From positions 1 to 64,000 of the forward strand of contig JAJYRH010000009.1 in assembly GCA_021794205.1 (NCBI GenBank): a stretch of 64,000 nt of DNA, in the 5' to 3' direction. Positions 7,492-16,727 of this stretch are shown here, one piece after another. The notes under the pieces are model-generated. The model ran no database searches, was not told where the DNA came from, and worked only from the letters and a program-made list of their open reading frames with translations. The position numbers and the translations under genes were made by a program. This DNA comes from a bacterium (GTDB lineage: Bacteria; Vulcanimicrobiota; Vulcanimicrobiia; Vulcanimicrobiales; Vulcanimicrobiaceae). The first letter of the stretch is position 1. Each line of letters starts with the position of its first letter.

Positions 7492-9053
7492 GGGTCGAGC
7501 GTTGCGGCGCTGCGAAGGATGAATCCCGCCTCCAACAATCGCGCGCGAACCGCCCGCGCGAACGAGAGCGCGTGCGCGCCGTCGCCGTGCAGACAGATAC
7601 TCTCTCCACGCCCGGAGCGGGCGAGCGCGAGGGCTTGATCGGCGGCCTCCTCCACGCTCTCGATCGAGGCACCCGGTTCTCCTCGCGGAATCAAGAAACC
7701 GTCCTCACCGTAGCGACGATCGGCAAAGAGTTCCTCGACGCTCCGCAAGCCGTATCGTCGCGCCATCGCCGTCGAGAACGAACCCGCGAGTCCGACGAGC
7801 GCGAGATTTCGGTCGAGTTCGGCGACCGCGCGCGCGATGGCATCGGCGGTGCTCTCGTCGACGGCGCTACGGTTGTAGAGAGCGCCGTGCGGTTTGACGT
7901 GCGTGAGTCGCGCGCCCTCTTCGCACGCGATCCGCGCGAGCGCGGAGACCTGGTCGATGACGAGCGCGACGAGATCCTCGCCGACGAGATCCATCGCTCG
8001 TCGTCCGAATCCTTCGCGATCGGGATACGACGGATGCGCGCCGATGGCGACGCCGTTGCGGCGCGCGGCACGAATCGTCTCGCGCATGGAGCGTTCGTCG
8101 CCCGCATGCCCGCCGCACGCAATATTCGCCGAGGTCACGATCTCCAGCAACGCCGCATCGTCGGCACAACCTTCGCCGAGATCCGCGTTGAGATCGATCG
8201 TACGCACGGGAACGAACGTTATCTCTTCACCGAGTCGAACCTGTCCGAGTTTCCAGAGATCCTCGGCGATGACCGAGGCGAGCACCGGATATCCGCCGGT
8301 CGTCTGCGCGTCGACGCCGAGAACGATCGGAAGGCCGCTCGGCGGTAGTTGTATCGCGCCGGGAAATACCGCGAGGGTTGCGACGGTCGGGCGCTCGCCG
8401 AGCAGCGGCTCGCCTTCGCAGCGAATACCCATGCGATCGCTCTGCGGGCTCGCCTTCCATCGTCGCGAACAGAGCTGCGAGAACGCAACGCCGTCGGGGA
8501 GATGGATGCGCTCGCGAACGACGCGCGGCCGCGCGTCGCTCTCGATCCGTTCGCGCGCGCGCGGCTGCAACGGGACGGCAGCGTCGAGCGCGAGGCGGTC
8601 GCCATCTCGAAGCGCGCGTCCGTGAAAGCCGCCGAAACGCGAGCGCAGATCGGTGCTGCGCGATCCGAGAATTGCGGGGACGGCGATCCCGCCGGCGATG
8701 GCGAGGATCGTTCGCGCACCCGCGCGCGGCGATCCCAATCGTAACGTCGAGCCTCGCGCCGCGGCGATCGAGCGATAGGGCGGGACGGGTACGCCGTCCA
8801 GCCGCGCGTCGGCATCGGCGCCTGCGAGCGCGAAGGTGCGCGCGCTCGTAAAACGCGCGGCAAAGTTGCCGTAGGCGATCTCGATCGCCGCGGCGGCGGG
8901 GTCGTTTCCGAGCAACGCATTTGCATCGTCGTACGCGCGCCCGTCGAAGGCACCGCACCACGCGATCGCTTCGTGACGATGCCCCAAGCGCGGGGCGGCG
9001 ACGACGAGGCTCTGCACGCCGGCGCGCTCGACGATGAGTTCGTCGGTTACCAT
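7488..9053 (-). CDS. pxpC-pxpA: 5-oxoprolinase subunits C and A fused
   Basis: A 521-residue fusion. Residues 1 to about 285 match PxpC (KipA, allophanate hydrolase subunit 2-like): VERAGVQSLVVAAPR, ILAIAGGIAVP and VLGVDAQTTGGYPVLASV. From about residue 290 the chain becomes PxpA (LamB/YcsF): TIDLNADLGEG, TSANIACGGHAGD, GVAIGAHPSYPDREGFGRR, VKPHGALYN and ICLHGDGAHAL. PxpABC hydrolyses 5-oxoproline to glutamate using ATP. ATG 9053 is used because it overlaps the pxpB stop by 7 bp; the longer open frame runs into pxpB. Fusing C to A in that order fixes their stoichiometry. The 3' end overlaps the oxidoreductase start by 4 bp. Confidence 0.9.
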   Translation of the reverse strand: MVTDELIVERAGVQSLVVAAPRLGHRHEAIAWCGAFDGRAYDDANALLGNDPAAAAIEIAYGNFAARFTSARTFALAGADADARLDGVPVPPYRSIAAARGSTLRLGSPRAGARTILAIAGGIAVPAILGSRSTDLRSRFGGFHGRALRDGDRLALDAAVPLQPRARERIESDARPRVVRERIHLPDGVAFSQLCSRRWKASPQSDRMGIRCEGEPLLGERPTVATLAVFPGAIQLPPSGLPIVLGVDAQTTGGYPVLASVIAEDLWKLGQVRLGEEITFVPVRTIDLNADLGEGCADDAALLEIVTSANIACGGHAGDERSMRETIRAARRNGVAIGAHPSYPDREGFGRRAMDLVGEDLVALVIDQVSALARIACEEGARLTHVKPHGALYNRSAVDESTADAIARAVAELDRNLALVGLAGSFSTAMARRYGLRSVEELFADRRYGEDGFLIPRGEPGASIESVEEAADQALALARSGRGESICLHGDGAHALSFARAVRARLLEAGFILRSAATLDP

Positions 9054-9673
9054 TCGCGCACGAAACGCACGCGATCGCCTGCGGCGAGCGTCGCCGGAGT
9101 GCGACGCTCCGGATCGAAGAGCGTGCCGTTCGTGTGTCCGAGCAACTGCCATCCTCCCGGAGACGCAACGGGATAGACCGCGGTAAAGCGATCGCCGACC
9201 GCGACCGCACCCGCAGGCACGAGCGCGCGCGGACGCTCGCGCCTCGGCGTTGCCAGCCGCGCGTCGAGGCCGAGCAGATACGCGAAGCCCGGTGAAAAGC
9301 CCAGAAAAGCAACCGTATAGAGCGGCGCGAGATGGAGGGCGATCGCCTCCTCCACCGAGAGCGAATGCAGCGCGGCGAGTGCGGCGAGATCCTCGCCATC
9401 GTAGCGCACCGGAATCTCGTGCGTCCGTCCGAGAACCGGATCGCCCCGCCCTTCATCGAGCCGCGCGAGCAAGCGCTCGGCGATCGAGTTCCGGCTTCCC
9501 CGCCGGAGCAGGAGCGAGAGGTTGCCGAGCCCGACCACCGCCTCTCGCACCTCGGGTTCGCCGCGCATCGAGGAGGCGAGCCTCTCGAGGCGCGCCTGTC
9601 GCTCGAATTCGCTGCCCTCCTCGAGTTCCAAGAGCAGCGCTTCCTCGCCGTACGGCTCGATTCTCGCTCGCAT
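9047..9673 (-). CDS. pxpB: 5-oxoprolinase subunit B (KipI-like)
   Basis: A 208-residue PxpB/KipI protein. Recognisable segments are EALLLELEEG near the N-terminus, EIPVRYDGEDL, the long FLGFSPGFAYLLGLD block, TPRRERPRALVPAGAVAVG and the terminal PGGWQLLGHTNGTLFDP. With PxpC it forms the ATP-dependent half of 5-oxoprolinase. AGGAG lies 6 nt before ATG 9673. It is the first gene of a pxpB-pxpCA-oxidoreductase operon and is divergent from ettA across 61 bp, which must contain promoters for both directions. Confidence 0.92.
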   Translation of the reverse strand: MRARIEPYGEEALLLELEEGSEFERQARLERLASSMRGEPEVREAVVGLGNLSLLLRRGSRNSIAERLLARLDEGRGDPVLGRTHEIPVRYDGEDLAALAALHSLSVEEAIALHLAPLYTVAFLGFSPGFAYLLGLDARLATPRRERPRALVPAGAVAVGDRFTAVYPVASPGGWQLLGHTNGTLFDPERRTPATLAAGDRVRFVREW

Positions 9674-9734
9674 TCCGACTCCTGCGCGAGCGCGAGAGTA
9701 AAATCCTCGCCCGCGCGCGAACCTCCGGTGTTCC

Positions 9735-11402
9735 GTGAGTCAATATGTATTTAGCATGTACCGCTTGGGAAAGACCGTGCCGCCCAAGCGACGCATCCTC
9801 GACGATATCTCGTTGAGTTTTTTCCCGGGCGCGAAGATCGGCATTCTCGGCCTGAACGGTTCGGGGAAGTCCACGCTGCTGCGTATCATGGCCGGCGTCG
9901 ATACCGAATTCGACGGCAGTGCCGAACCCGCACCGAATCTTCGCATCGGTTATCTGGAACAGGAGCCGAAACTCGATCCGACGCTCAGCGTGCGCGCCTG
10001 CGTCGAAGAAGGCATGGGCGAGGTGATGGATGCTCGCCGTCGGCTCGATGCCGTCTACGCCGCCTACGGCGATCCCGATGCCGATTTCGACCGGCTCGCT
10101 CGCGAACAATCGGAACTCGAAGCAATTATCGCCGCCGCGGGCGACGACAGCGATGCACAATTAGAGATCGCCGCCGACGCGCTGCGCCTTCCGCCGTGGG
10201 AGGCGATCGTCGGTACGCTCTCCGGCGGAGAGAAGCGTCGCGTCGCGCTCTGCCGGCTCTTGCTCTCACGCCCCGACATGCTGTTGCTCGACGAACCGAC
10301 GAACCATCTCGACGCGGAGAGCGTGGAATGGCTCGAAGGTTTTCTGCAACGCTTTCCGGGCACGGTCGTCGCGATCACGCACGATCGTTACTTCCTCGAC
10401 AACGCCGCCGAATGGATTCTCGAACTCGACCGCGGACGCGGCATCCCGTGGAAGGGCAACTATAGCTCCTGGCTCGAGCAAAAAGAACAGCGCCTCGCCG
10501 CCGAGGAGGCGCAGGAGAGCGCGCGTCGTCGCGCGCTCGCGCACGAATTGGAGTGGGCGCGAACCGCTCGCAAAGGGCGCCAATCGAAGGGCAAGAGCCG
10601 CCTCGTTCGCTATGAAGAGCTCGCGAGCTACGAATATCAAAAGCGCAACGAGACGCAAGAAATCTTCATCCCGCCCGGCGACCGACTCGGGACGAAGGTG
10701 ATCGACCTTCTCGATCTCGCGAAAAGCTACGACGATCGCGTGCTCTTCGAGGGACTCAACGCATCGATTCCGGCGGGAGCGATCGTCGGCATCATCGGCG
10801 CCAACGGTGCGGGTAAATCGACGCTCTTCCGCATCATCGCCGGCTCCGAGAAGCCCGACGGCGGCACGGTCGATATCGGCGAGAGCGTGAAACTCGCCGT
10901 CGTCGACCAATCGCGCGCCTCCCTGCCCGACGACGCGACGGTCTTCGAAGCGATCGGCGGCGGCGCCGATATTCTCAACGTCGGGCGCTTCGAGATGCAC
11001 GTGCGAGCGTATTTGGGACGCTTCAACTTCAAGGGCGGCGACCAACAGAAAAAAGTCGGCGTTCTCTCCGGTGGCGAGCGCGGCCGTTTGCACCTCGCAA
11101 AGGCCCTGCTCTCCGGCGCGAACGTCTTGCTGCTCGACGAGCCTTCGAACGATCTCGATGTCGAAACCCTGCGCGCGCTCGAAGAGGCGCTCTTAGAATT
11201 CGGCGGCACCGCGCTCGTGGTCAGCCACGACCGTTGGTTCCTCGACCGCATCGCGACCCATATTCTCGCCTTTGAAGGCGAGAGCAACGTCGCATTCTTC
11301 ACCGGGAACTATCACGAGTACGAAGCCGATAAAATCCGTCGCCTTGGCGAAGAAGCGGCGCGTCCGAAACGCGTGCGCTTCCGGCCGCTCGTCAATCTCT
11401 AG
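9735..11402 (+). CDS. ettA: ABC-F translation factor EttA
   Basis: This 555-residue ABC-F protein has two cytosolic ATPase domains and no membrane segments. Domain 1 has Walker A GLNGSGKST, signature LSGGEKRRVAL and LLLDEPTNHLD. Domain 2 has GANGAGKST, LSGGERGRLHLAKAL and LLLDEPSNDLD. The interdomain linker (about residues 245-310) is charged and helical. The N-terminus SQYVFSMYRLGKTVPPKR is diagnostic of EttA, which binds the ribosomal E site and gates elongation according to ATP/ADP level. The start is GTG 9735. It is followed 6 bp later by the TonB receptor gene. Confidence 0.93.
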   Translation: MSQYVFSMYRLGKTVPPKRRILDDISLSFFPGAKIGILGLNGSGKSTLLRIMAGVDTEFDGSAEPAPNLRIGYLEQEPKLDPTLSVRACVEEGMGEVMDARRRLDAVYAAYGDPDADFDRLAREQSELEAIIAAAGDDSDAQLEIAADALRLPPWEAIVGTLSGGEKRRVALCRLLLSRPDMLLLDEPTNHLDAESVEWLEGFLQRFPGTVVAITHDRYFLDNAAEWILELDRGRGIPWKGNYSSWLEQKEQRLAAEEAQESARRRALAHELEWARTARKGRQSKGKSRLVRYEELASYEYQKRNETQEIFIPPGDRLGTKVIDLLDLAKSYDDRVLFEGLNASIPAGAIVGIIGANGAGKSTLFRIIAGSEKPDGGTVDIGESVKLAVVDQSRASLPDDATVFEAIGGGADILNVGRFEMHVRAYLGRFNFKGGDQQKKVGVLSGGERGRLHLAKALLSGANVLLLDEPSNDLDVETLRALEEALLEFGGTALVVSHDRWFLDRIATHILAFEGESNVAFFTGNYHEYEADKIRRLGEEAARPKRVRFRPLVNL

Positions 11403-11408
11403 TCGGCG

Positions 11409-13730
11409 ATGCCACCCACGATGCCTCCGCACGCGTTCCTCTGCTGCCTCATCTCGATTCACGTCCGCGCCGCATCGGGGGCGCCGCTCCCCGACGCGCG
11501 GATCGCGCTCTCCCAAATCGGGAAGCATACGAGCTATCGCGCGAGCACCGATCTCCACGGCGATGCGCGGATCCGCGTTGCGAAAGCACGCTATCTCGTC
11601 GACGTCGCGCGCTCCGGTTATGCGGGTACGCGCGTCGGCCCGATCGACGTTCGCGGGGCGGAGCGTATCGCGGTCGCCTTGCAGCCCCTCGATTCCCGAC
11701 AACTCCAGGTGATCGCGACCGTACGCGTCAACGGCAGAGAGCGGCCGGTGCGCACCGCGACGCCGCATATCTCGCTCTCGCGCCGCGCGATGGAGCGCGC
11801 CGGTCACGCGCAAGTACTCGGTGCGCTCACCGGGATACCCTCGATCACGATCGCCCGCCCGAACGGCGGCTCGCCGACCGCTTATGCGACGGTTGCACTA
11901 CGCGGACCCGATCCCTCGGAGACGCTCGTAACCCTCGACGGACAGTTGCTCAACGACGGGAATACCGGGGATCTCGATCTCTCGCGCTTCCCCGTCGCGG
12001 CGTTCTCGGCGGTAGAGATCAGCGAAGGGCTCGGGCCTTTTAGCCGCGAGGGGAGCAACACGATCGGCGGTGCCGTCAATCTCGTCTCGCTGCATCCCAC
12101 GCCCGTAGCGCACGACGCCTTCTCGCTCTCCACCGGCTCCTTCGGCCGCAACGAAGGCTGGTACAACACGACGGGAACGCGCGGAAAACTCGGCTACGCT
12201 GCGGCACTCGATCTCCAGAGCGAAATCGGACCCGCCAATGAAGCGGTCACGCTCTGCGCGGGCGGCTACGATCCGAAGCAAGCGCGGCCATGCCTCGGAG
12301 CACGGACGCAACAACTCGGCTCGCACCTTCTCGAGCGCTCGGCGTTGGTGAACCTTCGCTACACCATCGACACGCAGAGCGATCTCGCATTTCGCCTCTT
12401 TTCGATGGCCGATACGCGCGACATGAGCGCGGCCGACAACTCGCCGGTCTTCGCCTCCCAACAGGGCCCGGGTGCCTACTTCATCGGTCCCGGAAGCTCG
12501 AACGTCGCGCAGAATATTCGCGCCTACGATCTCCGCGCGCGCACCAAGCTCGGAGCGGGCTCGCTGCTCGCCGATGCGAGCGCCTCCGATAACAATCTCG
12601 CGCTCGTCGGTGGAGGGATCTCACCCTACGATCTCACGCACGCGGATCGTCGTTCGACGCTCGACCTGAGTTGGGAGCTGCCGCGCAATCGCAGCGATTT
12701 CGCGGTTGGAGGATACGCATCGAGCGAGTCGTTCCGCGCGACCGGAGTCGGCGGAACGCTGCAACAGCAGATTCTCTCCGGATTCCTTCGCGAGAGCGAT
12801 CGCCTCACGCGCCGACTGCGCCTGCAAGGAGGCATCTTCCTGACGCATTATTCGAGTTTTGGTTCGAGCCTCGACGGCCGCATCGGAGCGGCGCTCGATC
12901 TCGGGCCGCACGATGCCGTTCGCGCCGCAATCGGCACCGGGTTTCGCGCCCCGTTACTGATCGAGCGCTATCAATTCCCGATCGTCGACCTCCCGATCGA
13001 TGCCAATTGCGTGGCGACGGGGCAGGGCAATCCCAACGAACGCCCCGAGCATGCGACCGAGTACGAGCTCGGGTATTCGCATGTCGGCGCACCCGGCGAC
13101 CGGTACGACGTCGCGCTCTACCGCACCAATCTTCGCGATCCCATCGAAACCTATTACCCGCTCGGTGCGAGCTGTCCGGCAAGCGTTCCACCGCCGACCT
13201 CCTATCCGATCAACGTGGGCACCGTCGTCTATCAAGGCGCGGAGATTCGGCTGCATCACCGCTTCGGCGTTTTCGATCTCGTCGCCCGATATGGCTTGAA
13301 CGTTGCCTATCCCGGCCCACTGCCGGCGACGGTCAGCAACCCGACCTCCGGCGGTAGCCTCGTTGCGAACCAACAGTTTCTCAACATACCGCAACAGAGC
13401 GGATCGCTCGGCATCGATTGGGCGCATGACGGCTGGCACGCCCATCTGGACGGCTACGCGCAAGGAAGCAACAACGCGTACAATCAGGGCCCGTTTGCAT
13501 TGCTCGACGCCGCAATCGGGCGCACGCTCGCCGATGGCGTCGATATCACGCTCGCCGCGACGAACCTCACCAACGCGATCGCCGGCCGCTATAGCCTCAT
13601 CGGCGTCGGCGTTCCCTACCGCGGGATCGTCGGCAGCAATGCCGGAAACCCGGTCTACGGCCCCCTCCCCACGAATCGCTACTTTGCAGAGCCCTTCGGG
13701 TTGCGCTTGATCGTTACCATTCGCCGCTAG
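11409..13730 (+). CDS. TonB-dependent receptor with N-terminal carboxypeptidase-regulatory-like domain
   Basis: A 773-residue outer-membrane receptor. Residues 15-100 look like a carboxypeptidase-regulatory fold (GAPLPDARIALSQIG, DLHGDARIRV). Residues 105-230 form the plug, with VTLDGQLLNDG and EISEGLGPFSREGSNTIGG. The rest is a 22-strand-type barrel with receptor blocks such as GTGFRAPLLIERY, NERPEHATEYELGYSH and the C-terminal AEPFGLRLIVTIRR. The signal peptide is short and atypical, so the start may be one of several nearby ATGs. No TonB/ExbBD or transport genes adjoin it, so the substrate is unknown. Confidence 0.85.
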   Translation: MPPTMPPHAFLCCLISIHVRAASGAPLPDARIALSQIGKHTSYRASTDLHGDARIRVAKARYLVDVARSGYAGTRVGPIDVRGAERIAVALQPLDSRQLQVIATVRVNGRERPVRTATPHISLSRRAMERAGHAQVLGALTGIPSITIARPNGGSPTAYATVALRGPDPSETLVTLDGQLLNDGNTGDLDLSRFPVAAFSAVEISEGLGPFSREGSNTIGGAVNLVSLHPTPVAHDAFSLSTGSFGRNEGWYNTTGTRGKLGYAAALDLQSEIGPANEAVTLCAGGYDPKQARPCLGARTQQLGSHLLERSALVNLRYTIDTQSDLAFRLFSMADTRDMSAADNSPVFASQQGPGAYFIGPGSSNVAQNIRAYDLRARTKLGAGSLLADASASDNNLALVGGGISPYDLTHADRRSTLDLSWELPRNRSDFAVGGYASSESFRATGVGGTLQQQILSGFLRESDRLTRRLRLQGGIFLTHYSSFGSSLDGRIGAALDLGPHDAVRAAIGTGFRAPLLIERYQFPIVDLPIDANCVATGQGNPNERPEHATEYELGYSHVGAPGDRYDVALYRTNLRDPIETYYPLGASCPASVPPPTSYPINVGTVVYQGAEIRLHHRFGVFDLVARYGLNVAYPGPLPATVSNPTSGGSLVANQQFLNIPQQSGSLGIDWAHDGWHAHLDGYAQGSNNAYNQGPFALLDAAIGRTLADGVDITLAATNLTNAIAGRYSLIGVGVPYRGIVGSNAGNPVYGPLPTNRYFAEPFGLRLIVTIRR

Positions 13731-13820
13731 CGGGAATCGTGCGCTACACGCCAATGCAACGGGGAACGCGCAATGCCGCCGTCGTTTTCCGACCCCGGCA
13801 TTCCGCGACGGAGGAGCATC

Positions 13821-14873
13821 GTGATTCCCGTCCATCTCAATGCCGTCGCCACGGCGGTGCCGCCGAACGTTTTGGAGCAGTCCGATGTCGAACGGCGCGT
13901 TCGCGCGCAATTCGCCGACTCCGCCGTCGTCACGCGTCTGCTTCCGGTCTTTGCAAATACCGGCATCGAACGCCGCTATTCGTGCGTTCCCGTCGAGTGG
14001 TATTACGAGGAACATCGCTGGGCCGACCGTAACGCGCTCTATCGCGAGAGCGCGCTGGAGCTCGTCGAAGAGGCGGCACGCGAAGCGCTCGCACGGGCGG
14101 CGATCGCGCCCGAAGCGATCGATGCTATCGTCAGCGTTTCGACGACCGGTCTCGCGACGCCCTCGCTCGAAGCATCCCTCATGGAACGGCTCCCCTTCGG
14201 AAGGCGTACCGCGCGCCTCCCGATCGTCGGGCTCGGCTGCGTCGGCGGAGCCCTCGGGCTCGCGCGCGCCGCCGATCTCGTGCGCGGCGGATCGTTTGCG
14301 AACGTGTTGTTGATCGGCGTCGAATGTTGCACGCTCTGGTTTCGTCGGAACGAAGTCACGAAGAGCAACATCGTCGCCACCGCGCTCTTCGGCGACGGTG
14401 CCGCCGCAGCGGTGCTCTCGCGTTCGGGAAGCGGAGCGCGCATCGCCGCTGTGGGTGAGTATACGTTCCCACGGAGCCTCGACATCATGGGATGGGATGT
14501 CGCCGACGATGGTTTGCAGGCGATTTTTTCGCGCGACATTCCCGCCCTCATCGCCCGCGAGCTGCGAGAGATCCTCGATGATTTTCTCGCTCGAAACGGC
14601 CTGACGATCGACGAGATCGATGCATTTCTCAGCCATCCCGGCGGGACGAAGGTACTCGACGCGCTCGAAGGCGCGTTCGCTCTCGCGCCGGGATCGCTCG
14701 TCGACTCGCGCGCGGTGCTACGCGACTACGGCAACATGTCCTCGGTGACCCTGCTCTTCGTTCTCGAACGCGCGCTGCGCGAGGGCGCGCTCGCGCGCGC
14801 GCGGAGCGGGCGCGCGCTGTTAAGTGCGATGGGCCCCGGCTTTACCGCCGCATTTCTCACGCTCGAACGATGA
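13821..14873 (+). CDS. Type III polyketide synthase (alkylresorcinol/alkylpyrone type)
   Basis: This is a 350-residue chalcone/stilbene-synthase-fold enzyme. The catalytic Cys lies in GLGCVGGALGLARAADL, His in FLSHPGGTKVLDALE, and Asn in RDYGNMSSVT, the complete triad. GTG 13821 is chosen over an upstream ATG because GGAGGAG sits 4 nt before it. Bacterial homologues paired with an ICMT-type methyltransferase (SrsA/SrsB, BpsA/BpsB) extend fatty acyl-CoAs with malonyl-CoA to phenolic lipids or pyrones. The next gene is exactly such a methyltransferase, overlapping by 4 bp. The product here is inferred to be a methylated phenolic lipid or alkylpyrone of the membrane. Confidence 0.88.
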   Translation: MIPVHLNAVATAVPPNVLEQSDVERRVRAQFADSAVVTRLLPVFANTGIERRYSCVPVEWYYEEHRWADRNALYRESALELVEEAAREALARAAIAPEAIDAIVSVSTTGLATPSLEASLMERLPFGRRTARLPIVGLGCVGGALGLARAADLVRGGSFANVLLIGVECCTLWFRRNEVTKSNIVATALFGDGAAAAVLSRSGSGARIAAVGEYTFPRSLDIMGWDVADDGLQAIFSRDIPALIARELREILDDFLARNGLTIDEIDAFLSHPGGTKVLDALEGAFALAPGSLVDSRAVLRDYGNMSSVTLLFVLERALREGALARARSGRALLSAMGPGFTAAFLTLER

Positions 14874-15367
14874 CCTGGCTCTACGGCGCGCTGCTCTTCG
14901 TCGCCGCGCAACGGATCGCCGAACTGCTCTACGCGCGTGCGAACGAGCGCCGCGCGCTCGCCTCGGGCGCCATCGAGATCGCACCGGGGCAACACCCGTG
15001 GATCGTCGCGCTCCATACGACCTGGCTGCTCGCCATGCTGTTGTTCGTGCCGCCCGGCCGCGCGCCCGACGGCGCGCTCCTCGCACTCTACGCGCTCTTG
15101 CAACTCGCGCGCCTCTGGACGATCGCGTCGCTCGGCCCGTATTGGACGACGCGCGTCATTACTTTTCCGGAGCGCCCGCTCGTCCGTCGCGGACCCTATC
15201 GGTTTATGCGCCACCCGAACTATACGATCGTCGCCTGTGAAATTGCGATTCTCCCGCTCGCCTTCGGCGCCTGGCAGATCGCCGCGCTCTTTACCGCGCT
15301 TAACGCCATCGCACTCTTCGCGCGCATTCGCGTCGAAAATCGCGCGCTCGACGAGCGACGCCGATAA
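14870..15367 (+). CDS. Isoprenylcysteine carboxyl methyltransferase-family protein (SrsB/BpsB-like)
   Basis: A 165-residue integral membrane protein with about four hydrophobic segments. The C-terminal ICMT signature is present: RRGPYRFMRHPNYTIVACEIA followed by a hydrophobic hairpin and ARIRVENRALDERR. Family members use SAM to methylate membrane-embedded substrates. When encoded next to type III polyketide synthases they O-methylate alkylresorcinols or alkylpyrones. Its ATG overlaps the upstream synthase stop (ATGA), giving a two-gene operon. The partnership is a strong inference; the exact methyl acceptor is unknown. Confidence 0.85.
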   Translation: MTWLYGALLFVAAQRIAELLYARANERRALASGAIEIAPGQHPWIVALHTTWLLAMLLFVPPGRAPDGALLALYALLQLARLWTIASLGPYWTTRVITFPERPLVRRGPYRFMRHPNYTIVACEIAILPLAFGAWQIAALFTALNAIALFARIRVENRALDERRR

Positions 15368-15415
15368 CCGCAAGGTTCGGCGAACGGCGCGCTCGCTCGC
15401 GACGCCGTTGCAAGG

Positions 15416-16654
15416 TTAGCGCGTCGATCGAGAGAGATCGATGCTCCCCGCGCCGCTCGCGGCGATCGTTCGCGCGCGGCGAATCGCGCGCGTCGCATTC
15501 AGGCCGAACGTTACCGATCCCATCGCGCCGAGCATCGCGGCGGCGAGAAAAAGCCCGGGGACGCCTTGGAGCGAAAGGGCGAGGAGGAGCGCGAGAACTC
15601 CGAGTTGCGCGCTCGCCCAGGTCGTCGCACTCGTTCGCGCGTCGAGCAGTTCCCACGGGCGCGTTTCGTCATCCTCGCCGAGAACCGCCGTTGCGATGAC
15701 CCGGATACCGATATGGTGAAGGTGCGCGTAAAGCATCTGCCCGAGCCAACCGGCGAGTGCGGCGACGACCGCAACGCGATCGAAGCCCAGCGTCGCGGCG
15801 ACCGCCGCAACGAGCATCCAAACGAGCGACGACGCGACGAACGCGCGCGGCGCCCAATGCGGGATCGCTCCACGGCGGATGCGGTCGGCGACGTCGAAAA
15901 TATACGGAATCGTTCCGAGTGCGCAGATCCCCAACGCGGCGCGAACGAATGCGGGATCGAGAGCGATGGCGAGGATCGTCGCCAGCAGGCCGCCCGCGAG
16001 CAACGAGCTCGCAACGATATGAAGGACGGGAAAGCGCGATGGCGCGCCGAGCATCGGGCGCAAGGTTCGCACCGAGACGCCGACGACGAGAAGCGTGAGC
16101 CATCCGACGAGGCCGAGCGCGACGTGAATGGGAGCGAGACGCAACGCGGCGGCGTCCCCATCCACCAGTGCGAGCGCCATGAGCGCGCCAACCGTCGCGG
16201 TCGCGCCGAGTGCCGTCAAGACGAACCCCAGCGCGCGCGCGACCGCGCGATCCGCGGGATCGGCGGCCGGCCTGGCGAGCGTCACGAGCGCGACGGCGAC
16301 GTAGAGCACGACGGTCGCCGCAACGAACGCGGCAAAGAGCGCTATTCCCGCACTCCACCAAGCGACGAACGACACGATGAGCCCGATGGCGACGATGGGA
16401 AGGATGCTCGTCAACGCGCGGGCCAACCGTTCGAAGGGCCAACGGAGATCGGTAAAGCCCGGTACGACGTGAATCAGAACCGCAAGCGAAATCGTCGTAA
16501 GCGATCCTAACGCAAACGTGTGAATCCATGCGAGCTCGAGCCCCTGCGAGGGTGCGAGCGCGTAGGCGAACACGATCGCCCAACTCGCCGCATTGAGCGC
16601 GGCGCCGACGACGAGGGCGAACGGCGGTATCCAATGCTTTCGAACGATCGTCAT
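15416..16654 (-). CDS. Polytopic membrane protein, COX1/NnrS-like
   Basis: This 412-residue protein is almost entirely membrane-spanning, with about twelve segments. Conserved-looking histidines occur in transmembrane contexts: WIHTFALGS, VLIHVVPGF, LAPIHVALGLVGW and YAHLHHIGIRV. This layout resembles the NnrS and COX1-like heme/copper membrane proteins found near respiratory genes, but sequence similarity cannot be tested here. It stands alone: it is convergent to the methyltransferase gene, and the thiolase operon on its own strand ends downstream of a terminator hairpin. Function is unassigned; involvement in NO or copper/heme chemistry is a guess. Confidence 0.55.
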   Translation of the reverse strand: MTIVRKHWIPPFALVVGAALNAASWAIVFAYALAPSQGLELAWIHTFALGSLTTISLAVLIHVVPGFTDLRWPFERLARALTSILPIVAIGLIVSFVAWWSAGIALFAAFVAATVVLYVAVALVTLARPAADPADRAVARALGFVLTALGATATVGALMALALVDGDAAALRLAPIHVALGLVGWLTLLVVGVSVRTLRPMLGAPSRFPVLHIVASSLLAGGLLATILAIALDPAFVRAALGICALGTIPYIFDVADRIRRGAIPHWAPRAFVASSLVWMLVAAVAATLGFDRVAVVAALAGWLGQMLYAHLHHIGIRVIATAVLGEDDETRPWELLDARTSATTWASAQLGVLALLLALSLQGVPGLFLAAAMLGAMGSVTFGLNATRAIRRARTIAASGAGSIDLSRSTR

Positions 16655-16670
16655 AGCCCTACTCTACACG

Positions 16671-16710
16671 AAAAGAGAGCGGAGGGCGCGCGACCGCGTC
16701 CTCCGCTCTC
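16671..16710 (-). terminator. Intrinsic terminator of the beta-oxidation operon
   Basis: An 11-bp perfect inverted repeat (GAGAGCGGAGG at 16675-16685 and its complement at 16700-16710) is followed on the minus strand by TTTT. It lies just after the thiolase stop and before the membrane-protein gene. No T-run follows on the plus strand. Confidence 0.75.
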
Positions 16711-16727
16711 CGAGAGGGCTGAGTGGA

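Noticed and set aside
12954-14636. 560-residue open frame on the minus strand
   Set aside because: It lies opposite the TonB receptor and polyketide synthase, which have clear motifs; it has none and reflects high GC.
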